A stretch of DNA of 64,000 nucleotides, taken from Streptomyces sp. NBC_01283 (GTDB lineage Bacteria > Actinomycetota > Actinomycetes > Streptomycetales > Streptomycetaceae). Position 1 is the first letter of the stretch, and each line of letters begins with the position of its first letter. The notes under the pieces are model-generated. The model made no database searches. It had not been told where the DNA came from and was given only the letters and a program-made list of their open reading frames with translations. Below, piece by piece: positions 40,100 through 49,118 of the stretch. The stretch lies in NCBI RefSeq assembly GCF_041435335.1, contig NZ_CP108430.1:4866001-4930000 (forward strand), read 5' to 3'. A program made the translations under genes and the position numbers.

Positions 40100-41311
40100 A
40101 TGGGTTCCGTACGACGGGCTCTCGTGATGGTGCTCGTGCCGTTGCTGGTCGGCGTCTCGGCGGCCTGTGGCAGTTCCGGCGGCGGCACCGACGCGGCCAC
40201 CGAGCGGGCCCGGCCCGCCGAGCAGGCCTTCGAACACCCCGGAGTCCTCGTCAGCAAGGCGCAGCTGAAGCGCGTACGGGCCCACGTCGCGGCGGGCGAG
40301 CAGCCCTGGCTGACGGCGTTCCGGCGGATGCGGAACAGCAAGTACGGTGCGGACGACTACACCGCCAAGCCGTACGCCGTCGTCGAGTGCCCGCCCGACA
40401 CCCGCCCGGGCCAGGGCTGCGTCGAGGAGCGTGAGGACGCCATCGCCGCGTACACCCAGGCCCTGCTCTGGAACATCACCGGCGACCGCGCGCACGCCGA
40501 GAAGGCCGTGCAGATCATGGACGCCTGGGCGCGGGTGATCACCCGGCACACCGAGGCCAACGCGGGCCTCCAGACGGCCTGGGCCGCCTCCTCGTGGGCA
40601 CGCGCGGCCGAAGCCGTGCGCTACACCTACGACGGCTGGACCGACGGCCGGATCCTCCGCTTCGAGCGGATGCTGCGCACCGCCTACCTGCCCCAAGTGC
40701 GGGACGGCGCGGCCGACTTCAACGGCAACTGGGACCTCCTGATGGCCGACGCGACCATCAGCATGGCGGTCTTCCTCGACGACCACGAGTCCTTCGAGAA
40801 GGCGGTGACGCACTTCAGGACCCGCGTGCCGGCCTACTTCTATATGAAGTCGGACGGTCCGCTGCCCGTGTCGCCCGCGGGCAGCGGAATCAATACCCCG
40901 GGGAAGCTCCAGAAGTACTGGTTCGGGCAGAAGACCTTCGCCGACGGGCTCTCCCAGGAGACGTGCCGGAACTTCAAGCACGCCAGCTATTCACTCGCTG
41001 CCACCGCGCACATCGCGGAGACCGCCTGGCACCAGGGCGTCGATCTGTACGGCGAGGTCAAGGAGCGGCTGCGGGCCGCGCTGGAATTCCACTCCAAGTA
41101 CCAGCTGGGCGCCGAGGCGCCGGACTGGCTGTGCGGCGGCAAGGTGCAGCGCGACATGGGGCCCGACACCGAGGTCGGCCTCAACCACCTGCGGGACCGG
41201 CTGAAGCTGGACCTGCCGGAGACGGAGCGGCTCACCCGGAAGCAGCGGCCCGAGGGCACGGACGATCTGTTCGTGGCCTGGGAGACGCTGACGCACGCCG
41301 AGAACACGTGA
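40100..41311 (+). CDS. Secreted lipoprotein, alginate lyase-like
   Basis: 403 residues. A signal peptide with lipobox SAAC (MVLVPLLVGVSAACGSSGG, Cys at about 23) is followed by an alpha/alpha barrel with HPGVLVSKAQLKRVRAHVAA, NITGDRAHAEKAVQIMDAWA and WDLLMADATISMAVFLDDHE, typical of the PL5/alginate-lyase superfamily. Conserved HASYSLAATAHIAETAW carries a candidate catalytic His. GGAGG lies six bases upstream of the ATG. In a soil actinomycete the substrate may be a uronate-containing polymer other than alginate. Single gene, between the repeat region and tRNA-fMet. Confidence 0.75.
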   Translation: MGSVRRALVMVLVPLLVGVSAACGSSGGGTDAATERARPAEQAFEHPGVLVSKAQLKRVRAHVAAGEQPWLTAFRRMRNSKYGADDYTAKPYAVVECPPDTRPGQGCVEEREDAIAAYTQALLWNITGDRAHAEKAVQIMDAWARVITRHTEANAGLQTAWAASSWARAAEAVRYTYDGWTDGRILRFERMLRTAYLPQVRDGAADFNGNWDLLMADATISMAVFLDDHESFEKAVTHFRTRVPAYFYMKSDGPLPVSPAGSGINTPGKLQKYWFGQKTFADGLSQETCRNFKHASYSLAATAHIAETAWHQGVDLYGEVKERLRAALEFHSKYQLGAEAPDWLCGGKVQRDMGPDTEVGLNHLRDRLKLDLPETERLTRKQRPEGTDDLFVAWETLTHAENT

Positions 41312-41389
41312 GCGGCGGCCCTCGTTCGCCGGTGGTTCTCAACCGGTTCGCTTTCACTCCCTCTGATGGCGTAGAGTTGCATTCAACGG

Positions 41390-41463
41390 CGCGGGGTGGA
41401 GCAGCTCGGTAGCTCGCTGGGCTCATAACCCAGAGGTCGCAGGTTCAAATCCTGTCCCCGCTA
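41390..41463 (+). tRNA. Initiator tRNA-fMet (CAT)
   Basis: 74 bases before CCA. Anticodon CAT at 41424-41426; anticodon stem CTGGG/CCCAG gives the three consecutive G-C pairs of initiators; position 1 is an unpaired C (C1 against U72). The T loop is TTCAAAT, with the D loop carrying AGCTCGGTAGCTC. The CCA end is not encoded (CTA follows). An upstream TAGAGT near 41372 may be the -10 box. Confidence 0.95.
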
Positions 41464-41469
41464 CTAAAG

Positions 41470-41509
41470 ACCGAAGGCCCGGATCCAGAAATGGATCCGG
41501 GCCTTCGGT
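41470..41509 (+). terminator. Strong intrinsic terminator after tRNA-fMet
   Basis: A 17-bp perfect stem (41470-41486 with 41493-41509), loop AGAAAT, then GTTTT. Begins 6 bases after the tRNA. Confidence 0.95.
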
Positions 41510-41619
41510 GTTTTCCACCGCAGGATCCTTCTACCGGGGGTTTCCACCGCAGCTTTTCGTCGTAACCCGGTCGGCCCACACCGGTCGCCCCGTGCCGCCG
41601 CTCCGGGAACCCTGGACGA

Positions 41620-42777
41620 GTGGGGCAGCGAGGAGGAAGTGGCGGGGGCGGCGGCAGGCGTCCCGATGTCCGGCACGAGCGGGCGCTCGTGCGGACCCTC
41701 CCCCTGCTGCTCATCGTCGTCGGGGTGGTCTACGACCTGACGACCCCGCCGGAGTTCACCGCCTCGCCGCTCTTCACCGCGGCCCCGCTCATCGCCGCAC
41801 CCTTCTACTCGCTGCTCAGCACCGCCCTCATCGGCACCGGCTCCTGCGCCGCCGTGCTCGCCCTGCATTTCAAGACCGACACCAGCACCGACGTCGAGGC
41901 CGTCACCGAGCTGATCACGGTGGTGACCGTCGCCGTCCTCGCCGTCCTCATCAACCGCGTCGTACGCCGCAGCGACAAGCAGCTCGCCTCCGCCCGCTCC
42001 ATCTCCGAGGCCGCCCAGCGCGCCGTGCTGCCGCAGCCGGACCCCAGGATCGGCGGGCTCGACATCGCCGCGCGGTACGAGGCGGCGGAGGCCGACGCGT
42101 TCATCGGGGGCGATCTGTACGCCGTGCAGGAGACCCCGCACGGCGTACGCGTCATCGTCGGCGACGTACGGGGGAAGGGCATGGGCGCGGTGGCGGCCGT
42201 CGCCGTCGTGATCGGGGCGTTCCGGGAGGCCGCCGAGCAGGAGGCCACGCTGGAGGCCGTGGCCCAGCGCCTGGAGCGGGCCCTTGCGCGCGAGGGCACG
42301 CGGCGCGACGGGCTCGACGCCTTCGAGGGCTTCACCACCGCCGTGCTCGCCGAGATCCCGCACGGCGACGGTCTCGTGCGGCTCATCAACCGCGGGCACC
42401 CGGGTCCGCTGCTCCTGCGCGGCGACGGGCGGCTGTGCGTCCTGTCCGCCACCGAGCCCGCGCTGCCGCTCGGGATGGGGGAGCTAGGCGCCTGGCCGGA
42501 CCGTGCGGACGAGACGGAGTTCCCGCCGGGGGCGATGCTGCTGCTCTACACCGACGGGCTCTCCGAGGCGCGTGACGTCCGGGGCGAGTTCTACGATCCC
42601 GCGGCCCGGCTCGGCGGCCGGATCTTCCCGGGCCCCGGCGGCCCGGACGCGCTCCTGTCGACGCTCGTCGAGGAAGTGCGGCGGCACACCGGGGGAGGCG
42701 GCACCGACGACATGGCGTTGCTCGCGGTGCGGCGGCCCGTGTCACCGGCCGTGACGGAAGGACACCACTCCGCATAA
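41620..42777 (+). CDS. Membrane-anchored SpoIIE-type PP2C phosphatase
   Basis: 385 residues. Three or four membrane helices occur in the first 115 (LVRTLPLLLIVVGVVYDLTT, PLIAAPFYSLLSTALIGTGS, LITVVTVAVLAVLINRVV), then a PP2C/SpoIIE domain from about 130, with GGDLYAVQETPHGVRVIVGD, GFTTAVLAEIPHGDGLVRLI and LLLYTDGLSEARD. The metal-binding GGDLY, GD.RGKG and DD..LLA motifs are present. It has no sensor domain, so it acts on anti-sigma/antagonist phosphoproteins in a partner-switching system. The GTG start at 41620 is uncertain. Confidence 0.85.
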   Translation: MGQRGGSGGGGGRRPDVRHERALVRTLPLLLIVVGVVYDLTTPPEFTASPLFTAAPLIAAPFYSLLSTALIGTGSCAAVLALHFKTDTSTDVEAVTELITVVTVAVLAVLINRVVRRSDKQLASARSISEAAQRAVLPQPDPRIGGLDIAARYEAAEADAFIGGDLYAVQETPHGVRVIVGDVRGKGMGAVAAVAVVIGAFREAAEQEATLEAVAQRLERALAREGTRRDGLDAFEGFTTAVLAEIPHGDGLVRLINRGHPGPLLLRGDGRLCVLSATEPALPLGMGELGAWPDRADETEFPPGAMLLLYTDGLSEARDVRGEFYDPAARLGGRIFPGPGGPDALLSTLVEEVRRHTGGGGTDDMALLAVRRPVSPAVTEGHHSA

Positions 42778-42984
42778 CACCTGACGAGCTGTCAAGGAGA
42801 TGTGAAGCTCCGGTGTGTGAAGAAGTGGGGTCAACTCGCCCCGTTCGCAACCCCCGTGTCCCGATAAGTACAGGGTGTGGGCGTTAACGATCAGCCGGAA
42901 CAGCTTGGAATACGACCCCGCTGTCTATTAACGTTCGATAACGCAGCGCGGTCGTCCCAGCCGTCACTCGAGTCGGCTCCGCGC

Positions 42985-43120
42985 GCACGCGCCTAATCCC
43001 GAAAGGGAGCCGGGGAACCACTAATTGGGGTGAATCGGGCATCTGTGCATCCGTGCCAGATGTTCGTAGGAGACCTTCCTGCTCCGAACCCGTCAGCTAA
43101 CCCGGTAGGCGAGAAGGAAG
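42985..43120 (+). promoter_or_regulatory. ydaO-type c-di-AMP riboswitch
   Basis: The region holds the family signature: CTAATCCCGAAAGGGAGCC and GGGGAACCACT near the 5' end, GGGGTGAATCGG in the middle, and CCGAACCCGTCAGCTAACC then GGTAGGCGAGAAGGA near the 3' end. It ends just before the GTG of the M23 peptidase. The ydaO class binds c-di-AMP and usually turns off cell-wall hydrolase genes at high ligand; here the ribosome site GAAAGGAG directly abuts it. Confidence 0.9.
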
Positions 43121-43137
43121 GAAAGGAGTGCGCCCCC

Positions 43138-44223
43138 GTGGCGTCCAACCGCCCTGCCCCCCAAGGCGCGTACGTACCGAATGACGACGATTTCGGTGGG
43201 TACGACGATGATTCCTGGGAGGAATGGAACCCCACCGAGGAGTCCATTCGTCCCGTCCGCGGCAGGCACCGCGTGCACAAGCGGGGCGGCGGCGGACTTG
43301 CCCGCAGCTCCACGGTTCTCGGCGTAGGTGTCATCGCCGCCGTCGGCGCGGGCGGCATCGCCACCGCGCAGGGCGGCAAGCCCCCGGTCTCCATCGCGAT
43401 GCCGGACATGTCGGCCGTCACGGACTCGCTGCCGGAGGCCAAGTCGCTGCCGGGCGTGGGGTCCCTGATATCCGACGACTCGTCCGGCTCCGGTTCCGCG
43501 GACAACGCCGTGACGACCGCCGCCGCACCCCTCTCCGCCGCGGGACTCAGCACCGCCGACACCGAGCAGGGCACCACGGACGCGGGCGAGGCGCTGCGGG
43601 CCCGCATCATGGAGCAGGCCGAGAACCAGCAGGACCAGGCGGACGCCGCGGTCCAGAAGGCGGCCGAAGAAGCCGCCGTCAAGCAGGCCGCCGAGCAGGC
43701 CGCCGCCAAGCAGACCGCGGCCGAGAAGAAGATCGCCGCCGAGAAGGCCGCCGCGAAGAAGAAGGCCGAGGCGGAGGCCAAGAAGAAGGCCGAGGCCGAG
43801 CGCCTGGCCAAGCTCGCGAAGAGCTACACCCTCCCGGTCGCCTCGTACACGCTCACCGGCACCTTCGGCCAGCCCGGCTCCATGTGGTCCTCCGGCTACC
43901 ACACCGGCCTGGACTTCGCGGCGCCGACGGGCACGCCCATCAAGGCGATCCACTCCGGCACCATCAAGGAAGCGGGCTGGGCGGGGGCGTACGGCTACCG
44001 CACGGTCCTCGAACTGGACGACGGCACCGAGCTCTGGTTCTGCCACCAGTCCTCGATGAACGTCAGTGCCGGCCAGAAGGTCACCACCGGCGAGGTCATC
44101 GGCCGCGTCGGCGCGACCGGCAACGTCACCGGCGCCCACCTCCACCTGGAGGTCCACCCGGGCGGCGACGCCACCGGGGTCGACCCCGCGGCATGGCTGC
44201 GCGGCAAGGGCCAGTCGCTCTGA
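43138..44223 (+). CDS. M23 peptidase (cell-wall hydrolase) with coiled coil
   Basis: 361 residues. N-terminal ~45 residues are cytosolic, then a signal-anchor (STVLGVGVIAAVGAGGIATA), a long Ala/Glu/Lys coiled coil (about 150-230), and a C-terminal M23 domain at about 245-355. Zinc ligands are GYHTGLDFAAPTGTP (His, Asp) and HLHLEVHPGG (His x 3). The GTG at 43138 has GGAG nine bases upstream; earlier in-frame starts lie in the riboswitch. It cleaves peptide cross-bridges of peptidoglycan, probably in growth or sporulation. Controlled by the upstream c-di-AMP riboswitch. Confidence 0.9.
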   Translation: MASNRPAPQGAYVPNDDDFGGYDDDSWEEWNPTEESIRPVRGRHRVHKRGGGGLARSSTVLGVGVIAAVGAGGIATAQGGKPPVSIAMPDMSAVTDSLPEAKSLPGVGSLISDDSSGSGSADNAVTTAAAPLSAAGLSTADTEQGTTDAGEALRARIMEQAENQQDQADAAVQKAAEEAAVKQAAEQAAAKQTAAEKKIAAEKAAAKKKAEAEAKKKAEAERLAKLAKSYTLPVASYTLTGTFGQPGSMWSSGYHTGLDFAAPTGTPIKAIHSGTIKEAGWAGAYGYRTVLELDDGTELWFCHQSSMNVSAGQKVTTGEVIGRVGATGNVTGAHLHLEVHPGGDATGVDPAAWLRGKGQSL

Positions 44224-44357
44224 GGTAACCCAGAACCCCGGCGGTCCTGGCGACAACCCCCCGACGCCAGGGCTGCCGGTTCGGCATGTGCGGACGGCCT
44301 GCCTAGGTGCGGGCCGCTCTCCGGAATGTTGCAGTCCGTAAGGGCGTTGATCCCCTT

Positions 44358-45302
44358 ATGACTTCTCTCCGCAAGCTTGGCTCGTCCGACCTCGAGGTCT
44401 TCCCGCTCGCCCTGGGCGGCAACGTCTTCGGCTGGACGGCCGACGAGGCGCAGTCCTTCAGCGTGCTCGACGCCTACACCGCCGCCGGCGGCAACTTCAT
44501 CGACACCGCCGACGTCTACTCGGCCTGGGTGCCCGGCAACAAGGGCGGCGAGTCCGAGACCGTACTCGGCAGCTGGCTCGCCGCGCGCGGCAACCGCTCC
44601 GACGTCGTGCTCGCCACCAAGGTCGGCGCCCACCCCGATTACAAGGGCCTGTCCGCCAACACCATCAAGTCCGGTGCCGAGGAGTCGCTGCGCCGCCTGG
44701 GCACCGACTACATCGACCTCTACTACACGCACTACGACGACCCGACCGTCTCGGTCGAGGAGATCATCGGTGCGCTCGACGACCTGGTGACGTCCGGCAA
44801 GGTGCGCGCGATCGCCGCCTCGAACGTGACCCCCGAGCGGCTCCAGGAGTTCCTCGACTTCTCCGACTGCGAGGGCCTGGCGCGCTACTCGGTGCTGCAG
44901 CCGCACTACAACCTCGTCTCGCGCGACACGTACGAGGGCCCGCTGGAGCAGGTCGCCTCGCGCTCCGGCCTGGCCGCCGTCCCGTACTACGCGCTCGCCT
45001 CCGGCTTCCTGACCGGCAAGTACCGCCCGGGTGCGCAGGTCGACAGCGCGCGGGCCGAGGGCGCGGGCAAGCACCTGGCCACCGACCGCGGCCTGCGGGT
45101 GCTCGCCGCCCTGGACGAGGTCGCCCAGGCGCACGACGCCGAACTCGCGACTGTGGCCCTCGCGTGGCTCGCGGCGCAGCCGACGGTGGCGGCGCCCCTC
45201 GCCTCGGCCCGTACGGTCGAGCAGCTGCCCGCGCTGCTCGCGGTGGGGGAGCTCGAACTGACGGAGGCCGAGGTGTCGGCGCTGACGGCGGCTTCCGCCT
45301 AG
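44358..45302 (+). CDS. Aldo/keto reductase
   Basis: 314 residues. (beta/alpha)8 AKR with VFPLALGGNVFGWTADE, the catalytic tyrosine region FIDTADVYSAWVPGN, LATKVG (Lys), and DYIDLYYTHYDD (His). NADPH contacts AASNVTPERL and YYALASGFLTGKY are present. The ATG at 44358 was chosen; an in-frame start at 44307 lacks a better ribosome site. The stop overlaps, convergently, the stop of the PrsW-like gene (four bases). Substrate unknown. Confidence 0.88.
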   Translation: MTSLRKLGSSDLEVFPLALGGNVFGWTADEAQSFSVLDAYTAAGGNFIDTADVYSAWVPGNKGGESETVLGSWLAARGNRSDVVLATKVGAHPDYKGLSANTIKSGAEESLRRLGTDYIDLYYTHYDDPTVSVEEIIGALDDLVTSGKVRAIAASNVTPERLQEFLDFSDCEGLARYSVLQPHYNLVSRDTYEGPLEQVASRSGLAAVPYYALASGFLTGKYRPGAQVDSARAEGAGKHLATDRGLRVLAALDEVAQAHDAELATVALAWLAAQPTVAAPLASARTVEQLPALLAVGELELTEAEVSALTAASA

Positions 45303-46684
45303 CCCCGGTAGGGGTTGTAGGCGGGGTAGGGCATCGCCGGCTGGGCGTACGGATATCCGTAGGGGGGCTGCTGCGAGTAGGGCTGCTGCGGATACGGCTG
45401 GGGATGCGGATAGGGCTGGGGATACGGCTGGCGGTACCCGTGCTGCGGCGGTATCGGTACGAGTACCGGTGCCGTCGCCTGTGCCGCGTAGGCGAGGGCG
45501 GGCCGCGCGGCCTCGCGGCGCTCCCACAGGGCGTTCAGCAACTCCCGCTCCCGTACGACGAAGTCGGCGCCCGCCTTGCCCCGGCGTCCGCGGTGCCGCA
45601 GGAGCGCGAGAGCCGTCGCGTACGTCTCGTACTGCGCGACCGTGCGCGCCGCGGCCTTGCCCTGGGTGTACGAGGCGTAGTCGCGGGCGAGCGTGCGGGC
45701 GCGCATCGTGCCGAGCGCGTACGGCTCGGGCGCGGTGAGCCAGCCCGCGATCACGTACGCGGGGAGTTCGGCGCGCACGATGCGCAGGCCGCGCTGCCTG
45801 GTCCAGATCACCAGCCAGGTGAGCAGGCCGAACGCGGGCAGCATGAACGTCGCGTACACCGCGAAGAAGCCGTAGTCCCCGAAGCTGGCCGAGCCGTTCC
45901 ACAGGGCGTGCAGGCCCATCGCGAGGAGCAGTCCGAGGAGCGGGAGCAGGACGCGCCGCCAGTTCTGCCGGTCGGTGCTGAGCGCGGCGATGCCGAAGCC
46001 GATGCCGGTGAGCACGGTGAAGAGCGGGTGCGCGAAGGGCGACATGACGACGCGTACGAAGAAGGTCGCCGCCGTCACGGACGCGAGCCCGGTGCCGCCG
46101 TTGAGCTGGTCCGCGCCGAAGGCGCTGCCGAGGTAGAGGATGTTCTCGGTGAACGCGAAGCCGGTGGCGGTCACTCCGGCGATCACGACGCCGTCGACGA
46201 TGCCGGTGAACTCGCGTCTGCGGAAGAGGAAGACGAGCAGGACGGCCGCGGCCTTCGCGCTCTCCTCGACGATCGGCGCTATGACCGTCGCGCCGAGGGT
46301 GTCCGCGCTGGTGGGGTCGGCGGTGGCGGTGGCTATCCAGCGGGTCGCGAAGCTGTTCGCGACGATGGCTATGAGGGCGGCGGCACAGGCGCCCCAGGCG
46401 AAGGCGAAGAGCAGATTCCGCCAGGGGCCCGGCTGGACGCGTTGCAGCCAGCGGAAGGCGGCCACCAGGAGCGGCACGGGCAGCGTCGCGAGGCCGAGCC
46501 CGACCAGGAAGCCCTCGGTGCCGGTCTGTTCCCGCACCAGGGCCAGGATCACCAGGCCGGAGAGGGCGAGCAGCGTGACCAGGGCGGCCGCGCGTATCGC
46601 TCTTCGCTGCCACCAGCGTGCGTGCCGCAGCCCGGCAGGCCCGGCGGCGGGCATCGGGTACGGGTGTGCTGAACGGGTGGCCAC
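45299..46684 (-). CDS. PrsW-family intramembrane metalloprotease with repeat tail
   Basis: 461 residues. Eight or so membrane helices, with the PrsW motifs EESAKAAAVLLVFLFRRREF, AFTENILYLGSAFG and HPLFTVLTGIGFGIA. The C-terminal 60 residues are a cytosolic Tyr/Pro/Gln-rich run of short repeats (YPQPYPHPQPYPQQPY). PrsW proteins cleave anti-sigma or other membrane proteins. Its gene ends against the AKR gene. Target unknown. Confidence 0.85.
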   Translation of the reverse strand: MATRSAHPYPMPAAGPAGLRHARWWQRRAIRAAALVTLLALSGLVILALVREQTGTEGFLVGLGLATLPVPLLVAAFRWLQRVQPGPWRNLLFAFAWGACAAALIAIVANSFATRWIATATADPTSADTLGATVIAPIVEESAKAAAVLLVFLFRRREFTGIVDGVVIAGVTATGFAFTENILYLGSAFGADQLNGGTGLASVTAATFFVRVVMSPFAHPLFTVLTGIGFGIAALSTDRQNWRRVLLPLLGLLLAMGLHALWNGSASFGDYGFFAVYATFMLPAFGLLTWLVIWTRQRGLRIVRAELPAYVIAGWLTAPEPYALGTMRARTLARDYASYTQGKAAARTVAQYETYATALALLRHRGRRGKAGADFVVRERELLNALWERREAARPALAYAAQATAPVLVPIPPQHGYRQPYPQPYPHPQPYPQQPYSQQPPYGYPYAQPAMPYPAYNPYRG

Positions 46685-46748
46685 CCGTTGACCCTAACGA
46701 GGGACGGGGGCGGCCCGCGACGGTGTCTCGGGCCGCGTGGCCGGTGTC

Positions 46749-47576
46749 TCAGATCCCTTGGCCGGTTCCTGAGCCGGTTCCTGAGCCGGTTCCTTGACCG
46801 GAAGTACGGCGGAACAGCAGGTCGTGGACCACGTGTCCCTTGTCCAGGCCCTGGCCCTCGAACCGGGTGAGGGGACGGAAGGCGGGGCGGGGTGCGTACC
46901 CGCCGTCGGCCTGGGTGTTCTCGAACGCGGGGTGCGCGGTGAGCACCTCCAGCATCTGCTCGGCGTACGGCTCCCAGTCGGTCGCGCAGTGCAGCACGGC
47001 GCCGGGCTTGAGGCGGGGCGCGGCGAGGTCGAGGAAGTCGGGCTGGATGATGCGGCGCTTGTGGTGGCGGGCCTTGGGCCAGGGGTCGGGGAAGTAGACG
47101 CGGAGGCCGTCGAGGGAGGCGGGCGGGAGCATTTCGCGGAGCAGGATGACGGCGTCGCCGTTCGCCACGCGGATGTTGTCCAGGCCGTTCCGCTCGGCGA
47201 GGCCGAGCAGGTTCCCCTGGCCCGGGGTGTGCACGTCCACGGCGAGGATGCCGGTGTCCGGGTCGTCGGCGGCCATCTGGGCGGTGGCCTCGCCCATGCC
47301 GAACCCGATCTCCAGCACGACGGGCCGGCCGGCGCCGAACAGTTCGGCGAAGTCGAGGGTCCGCTGCCCGTCGATGTCCAGCCCCCACATGGGCCACAGC
47401 CGCCGCAGCGCGTCCGCTTGGCTTGTGGTGACCCGGCTCCGGCGCGGCTGGAAGCTGCGGATCCGGCGCTCGAAGTGTGAGCCCGCGGGGTCGGGTGAGG
47501 GCCCGTCGGGGAAGCGGGGCTCGCCCTTGGGGCGGGGGGTGCGGGGGTGCTCGGGGGCGGCGTTCGACTCAGACAC
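46749..47576 (-). CDS. trmB: tRNA (guanine-N7)-methyltransferase
   Basis: 275 residues. Rossmann SAM-binding motif LEIGFGMGEATAQMA, then NLLGLAERNGLDNIRVANGD, and the family signature VYFPDPWPKARHHKRRIIQP with catalytic Asp. It forms m7G46 in tRNA variable loops. C-terminal addition of glycine-threonine repeats (GTGSGTGSGTGQG) comes from a short tandem DNA repeat at 46757-46800. ATG at 47576; upstream alternatives are not needed. Confidence 0.92.
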   Translation of the reverse strand: MSESNAAPEHPRTPRPKGEPRFPDGPSPDPAGSHFERRIRSFQPRRSRVTTSQADALRRLWPMWGLDIDGQRTLDFAELFGAGRPVVLEIGFGMGEATAQMAADDPDTGILAVDVHTPGQGNLLGLAERNGLDNIRVANGDAVILLREMLPPASLDGLRVYFPDPWPKARHHKRRIIQPDFLDLAAPRLKPGAVLHCATDWEPYAEQMLEVLTAHPAFENTQADGGYAPRPAFRPLTRFEGQGLDKGHVVHDLLFRRTSGQGTGSGTGSGTGQGI

Positions 47577-47647
47577 AGTGGGGAGATTTTAGTCCCCCAC
47601 CCCGCCCCTTCCCGAAACTCGCTCGGCGCCGGTCCGGACACATCTTT

Positions 47648-47702
47648 CAGCCCCTCCGGCGTTTGAGGAGCGGGGTCTGGGGAGGGGCCCCAGGTTCGGG
47701 GA
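47648..47702. repeat. Ubiquitous Streptomyces intergenic repeat
   Basis: CAGCCCCTCCGGCGTTTGAG and the following GAGCGGGGTC, then a CTGGGG/CCCCAG hairpin (47677-47692). I recall this sequence as abundant at gene ends in Streptomyces. It lies between trmB and lhgO and may act as a bidirectional terminator. Confidence 0.7.
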
Positions 47703-47738
47703 GGGGCGGGATGGGGGGATGCCCCGCAGGGACCGCCC

Positions 47739-48941
47739 CTACAGAACCCCCAGCACCCGCCGAGCCACTTCCCTCCCGATAGGGAGAGAAGCCGTCGCCG
47801 CGGGCGAGGGCGCGTTCAGTACGTGCACGGCCCGCGGCCCCTCCCGTATCAGGAAGTCGTCGGCCAGCGACCCGTCCCGCAGGACCGCCTGCGCCCGCAC
47901 CCCGGCGGCAGCGGGCACCAGATCGTCCGAGGTCACCGCGGGCAGCAGTCTGCGCACGGCCGTGGTGAAGGCCTCCTTGGAGAAGGAGCGCCGAAGCTCC
48001 CCCGCCCCGTACCGCCAGTGCCGCCCGGCCATCCGCCAGGCCCCCGGCCAGCTCAGTGTCCCCGCGAGCTCCCGTGGCCGCACCACACCCCATCCGTACC
48101 CCTCGCGGGCCAGCGCGGGCACCGCGTTGGGCCCCACGTGGACCCCGCCCCCGATGCCCCGCGTCAGATGCACCCCCAGGAAGGGGAACGCCGGGTCCGG
48201 GACCGGATACACCAGGCCCCGCACCAGCTCGGGCCGCACCAGGTCGAAGTACTCCCCGCGGAAGGGCACGATCCGCATCCCGGGGTCGTCACCGGCCAGC
48301 ATCGCCACCCGGTCGCACTGCAGCCCCGCGCAGTTGACCAGGACCTTGCCCCGCACCACCGAGCCGTCGGCCGTGCGGACGGCCACCCCGAGCGTCGCGC
48401 GCCGGTCGATGCGCACGACGTCCGCGCCGTACCGCACATCGGCTCCCGACGCGTCCGCGAGGCGCTCCGCCACCGAGCCGTAGTCACAGATCCCCGTCGT
48501 CCCGACCTGGATCGCGGCGAGCCCCCGCACCTCCGGTTCGTACTCCGCGATCTGGGCGGGGCCCAGCTCCCGGACCGGAATGCCGTTCTCCCTGCCGCGC
48601 TGGACGAGGGCGTGCAGGCGGGGCAGCTCGGACCGCTCCGTGGCGACGATCAGCTTGCCGGTGACCTCGTGCGCGATGCCGTACTCGGCGCAGAACTTGA
48701 TCATCTCGGCGGCGCCCCGCACCGCGTACCGCGCCTTCAGGGAGTCCGGGCGGTAGTAGATCCCGCTGTGGATCACCCCGCTGTTGCGTCCCGTCTGGTG
48801 CCTGGCGGGGCCGGCCTCCTTCTCCAGGACGGTGACCCGCGTCCCCGGCGCGGCACGCGTGATGGCATACGCCGTCGACAGACCGACGATCCCGCCGCCG
48901 ATCACCAGCACATCGCAGTCGTACATCCCGGCCCGGACCAT
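47739..48941 (-). CDS. lhgO: L-2-hydroxyglutarate oxidase
   Basis: 400 residues. FAD-binding N-terminus VLVIGGGIVGLSTAYAIT, conserved GRNSGVIHSGIYYRPDSLKA of the family, and a substrate domain with PFRGEYFDLVRPE and GVHLTRGIGGGVHVGPNAV. Oxidises L-2-hydroxyglutarate to 2-oxoglutarate. GGAGGTGA lies six bases upstream of the ATG at 48941. Oriented towards trmB, with the repeat element between. Confidence 0.9.
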   Translation of the reverse strand: MVRAGMYDCDVLVIGGGIVGLSTAYAITRAAPGTRVTVLEKEAGPARHQTGRNSGVIHSGIYYRPDSLKARYAVRGAAEMIKFCAEYGIAHEVTGKLIVATERSELPRLHALVQRGRENGIPVRELGPAQIAEYEPEVRGLAAIQVGTTGICDYGSVAERLADASGADVRYGADVVRIDRRATLGVAVRTADGSVVRGKVLVNCAGLQCDRVAMLAGDDPGMRIVPFRGEYFDLVRPELVRGLVYPVPDPAFPFLGVHLTRGIGGGVHVGPNAVPALAREGYGWGVVRPRELAGTLSWPGAWRMAGRHWRYGAGELRRSFSKEAFTTAVRRLLPAVTSDDLVPAAAGVRAQAVLRDGSLADDFLIREGPRAVHVLNAPSPAATASLPIGREVARRVLGVL

Positions 48942-49118
48942 GCCGCATCACCTCCCACCCCGATAGTGCACTGCGCCACTGACAACGCCTTCAAACCCGG
49001 CGAGGACCTCAGGGTTACAGGGTGCGTAAATACTGTTGCCGTTCCGGCGGCGCGCGCGGGGCTGACCGCGCGGTGCAGGGGAGGGCCGAGTACGCGCCGC
49101 ATGCGCATGGACGACGTA

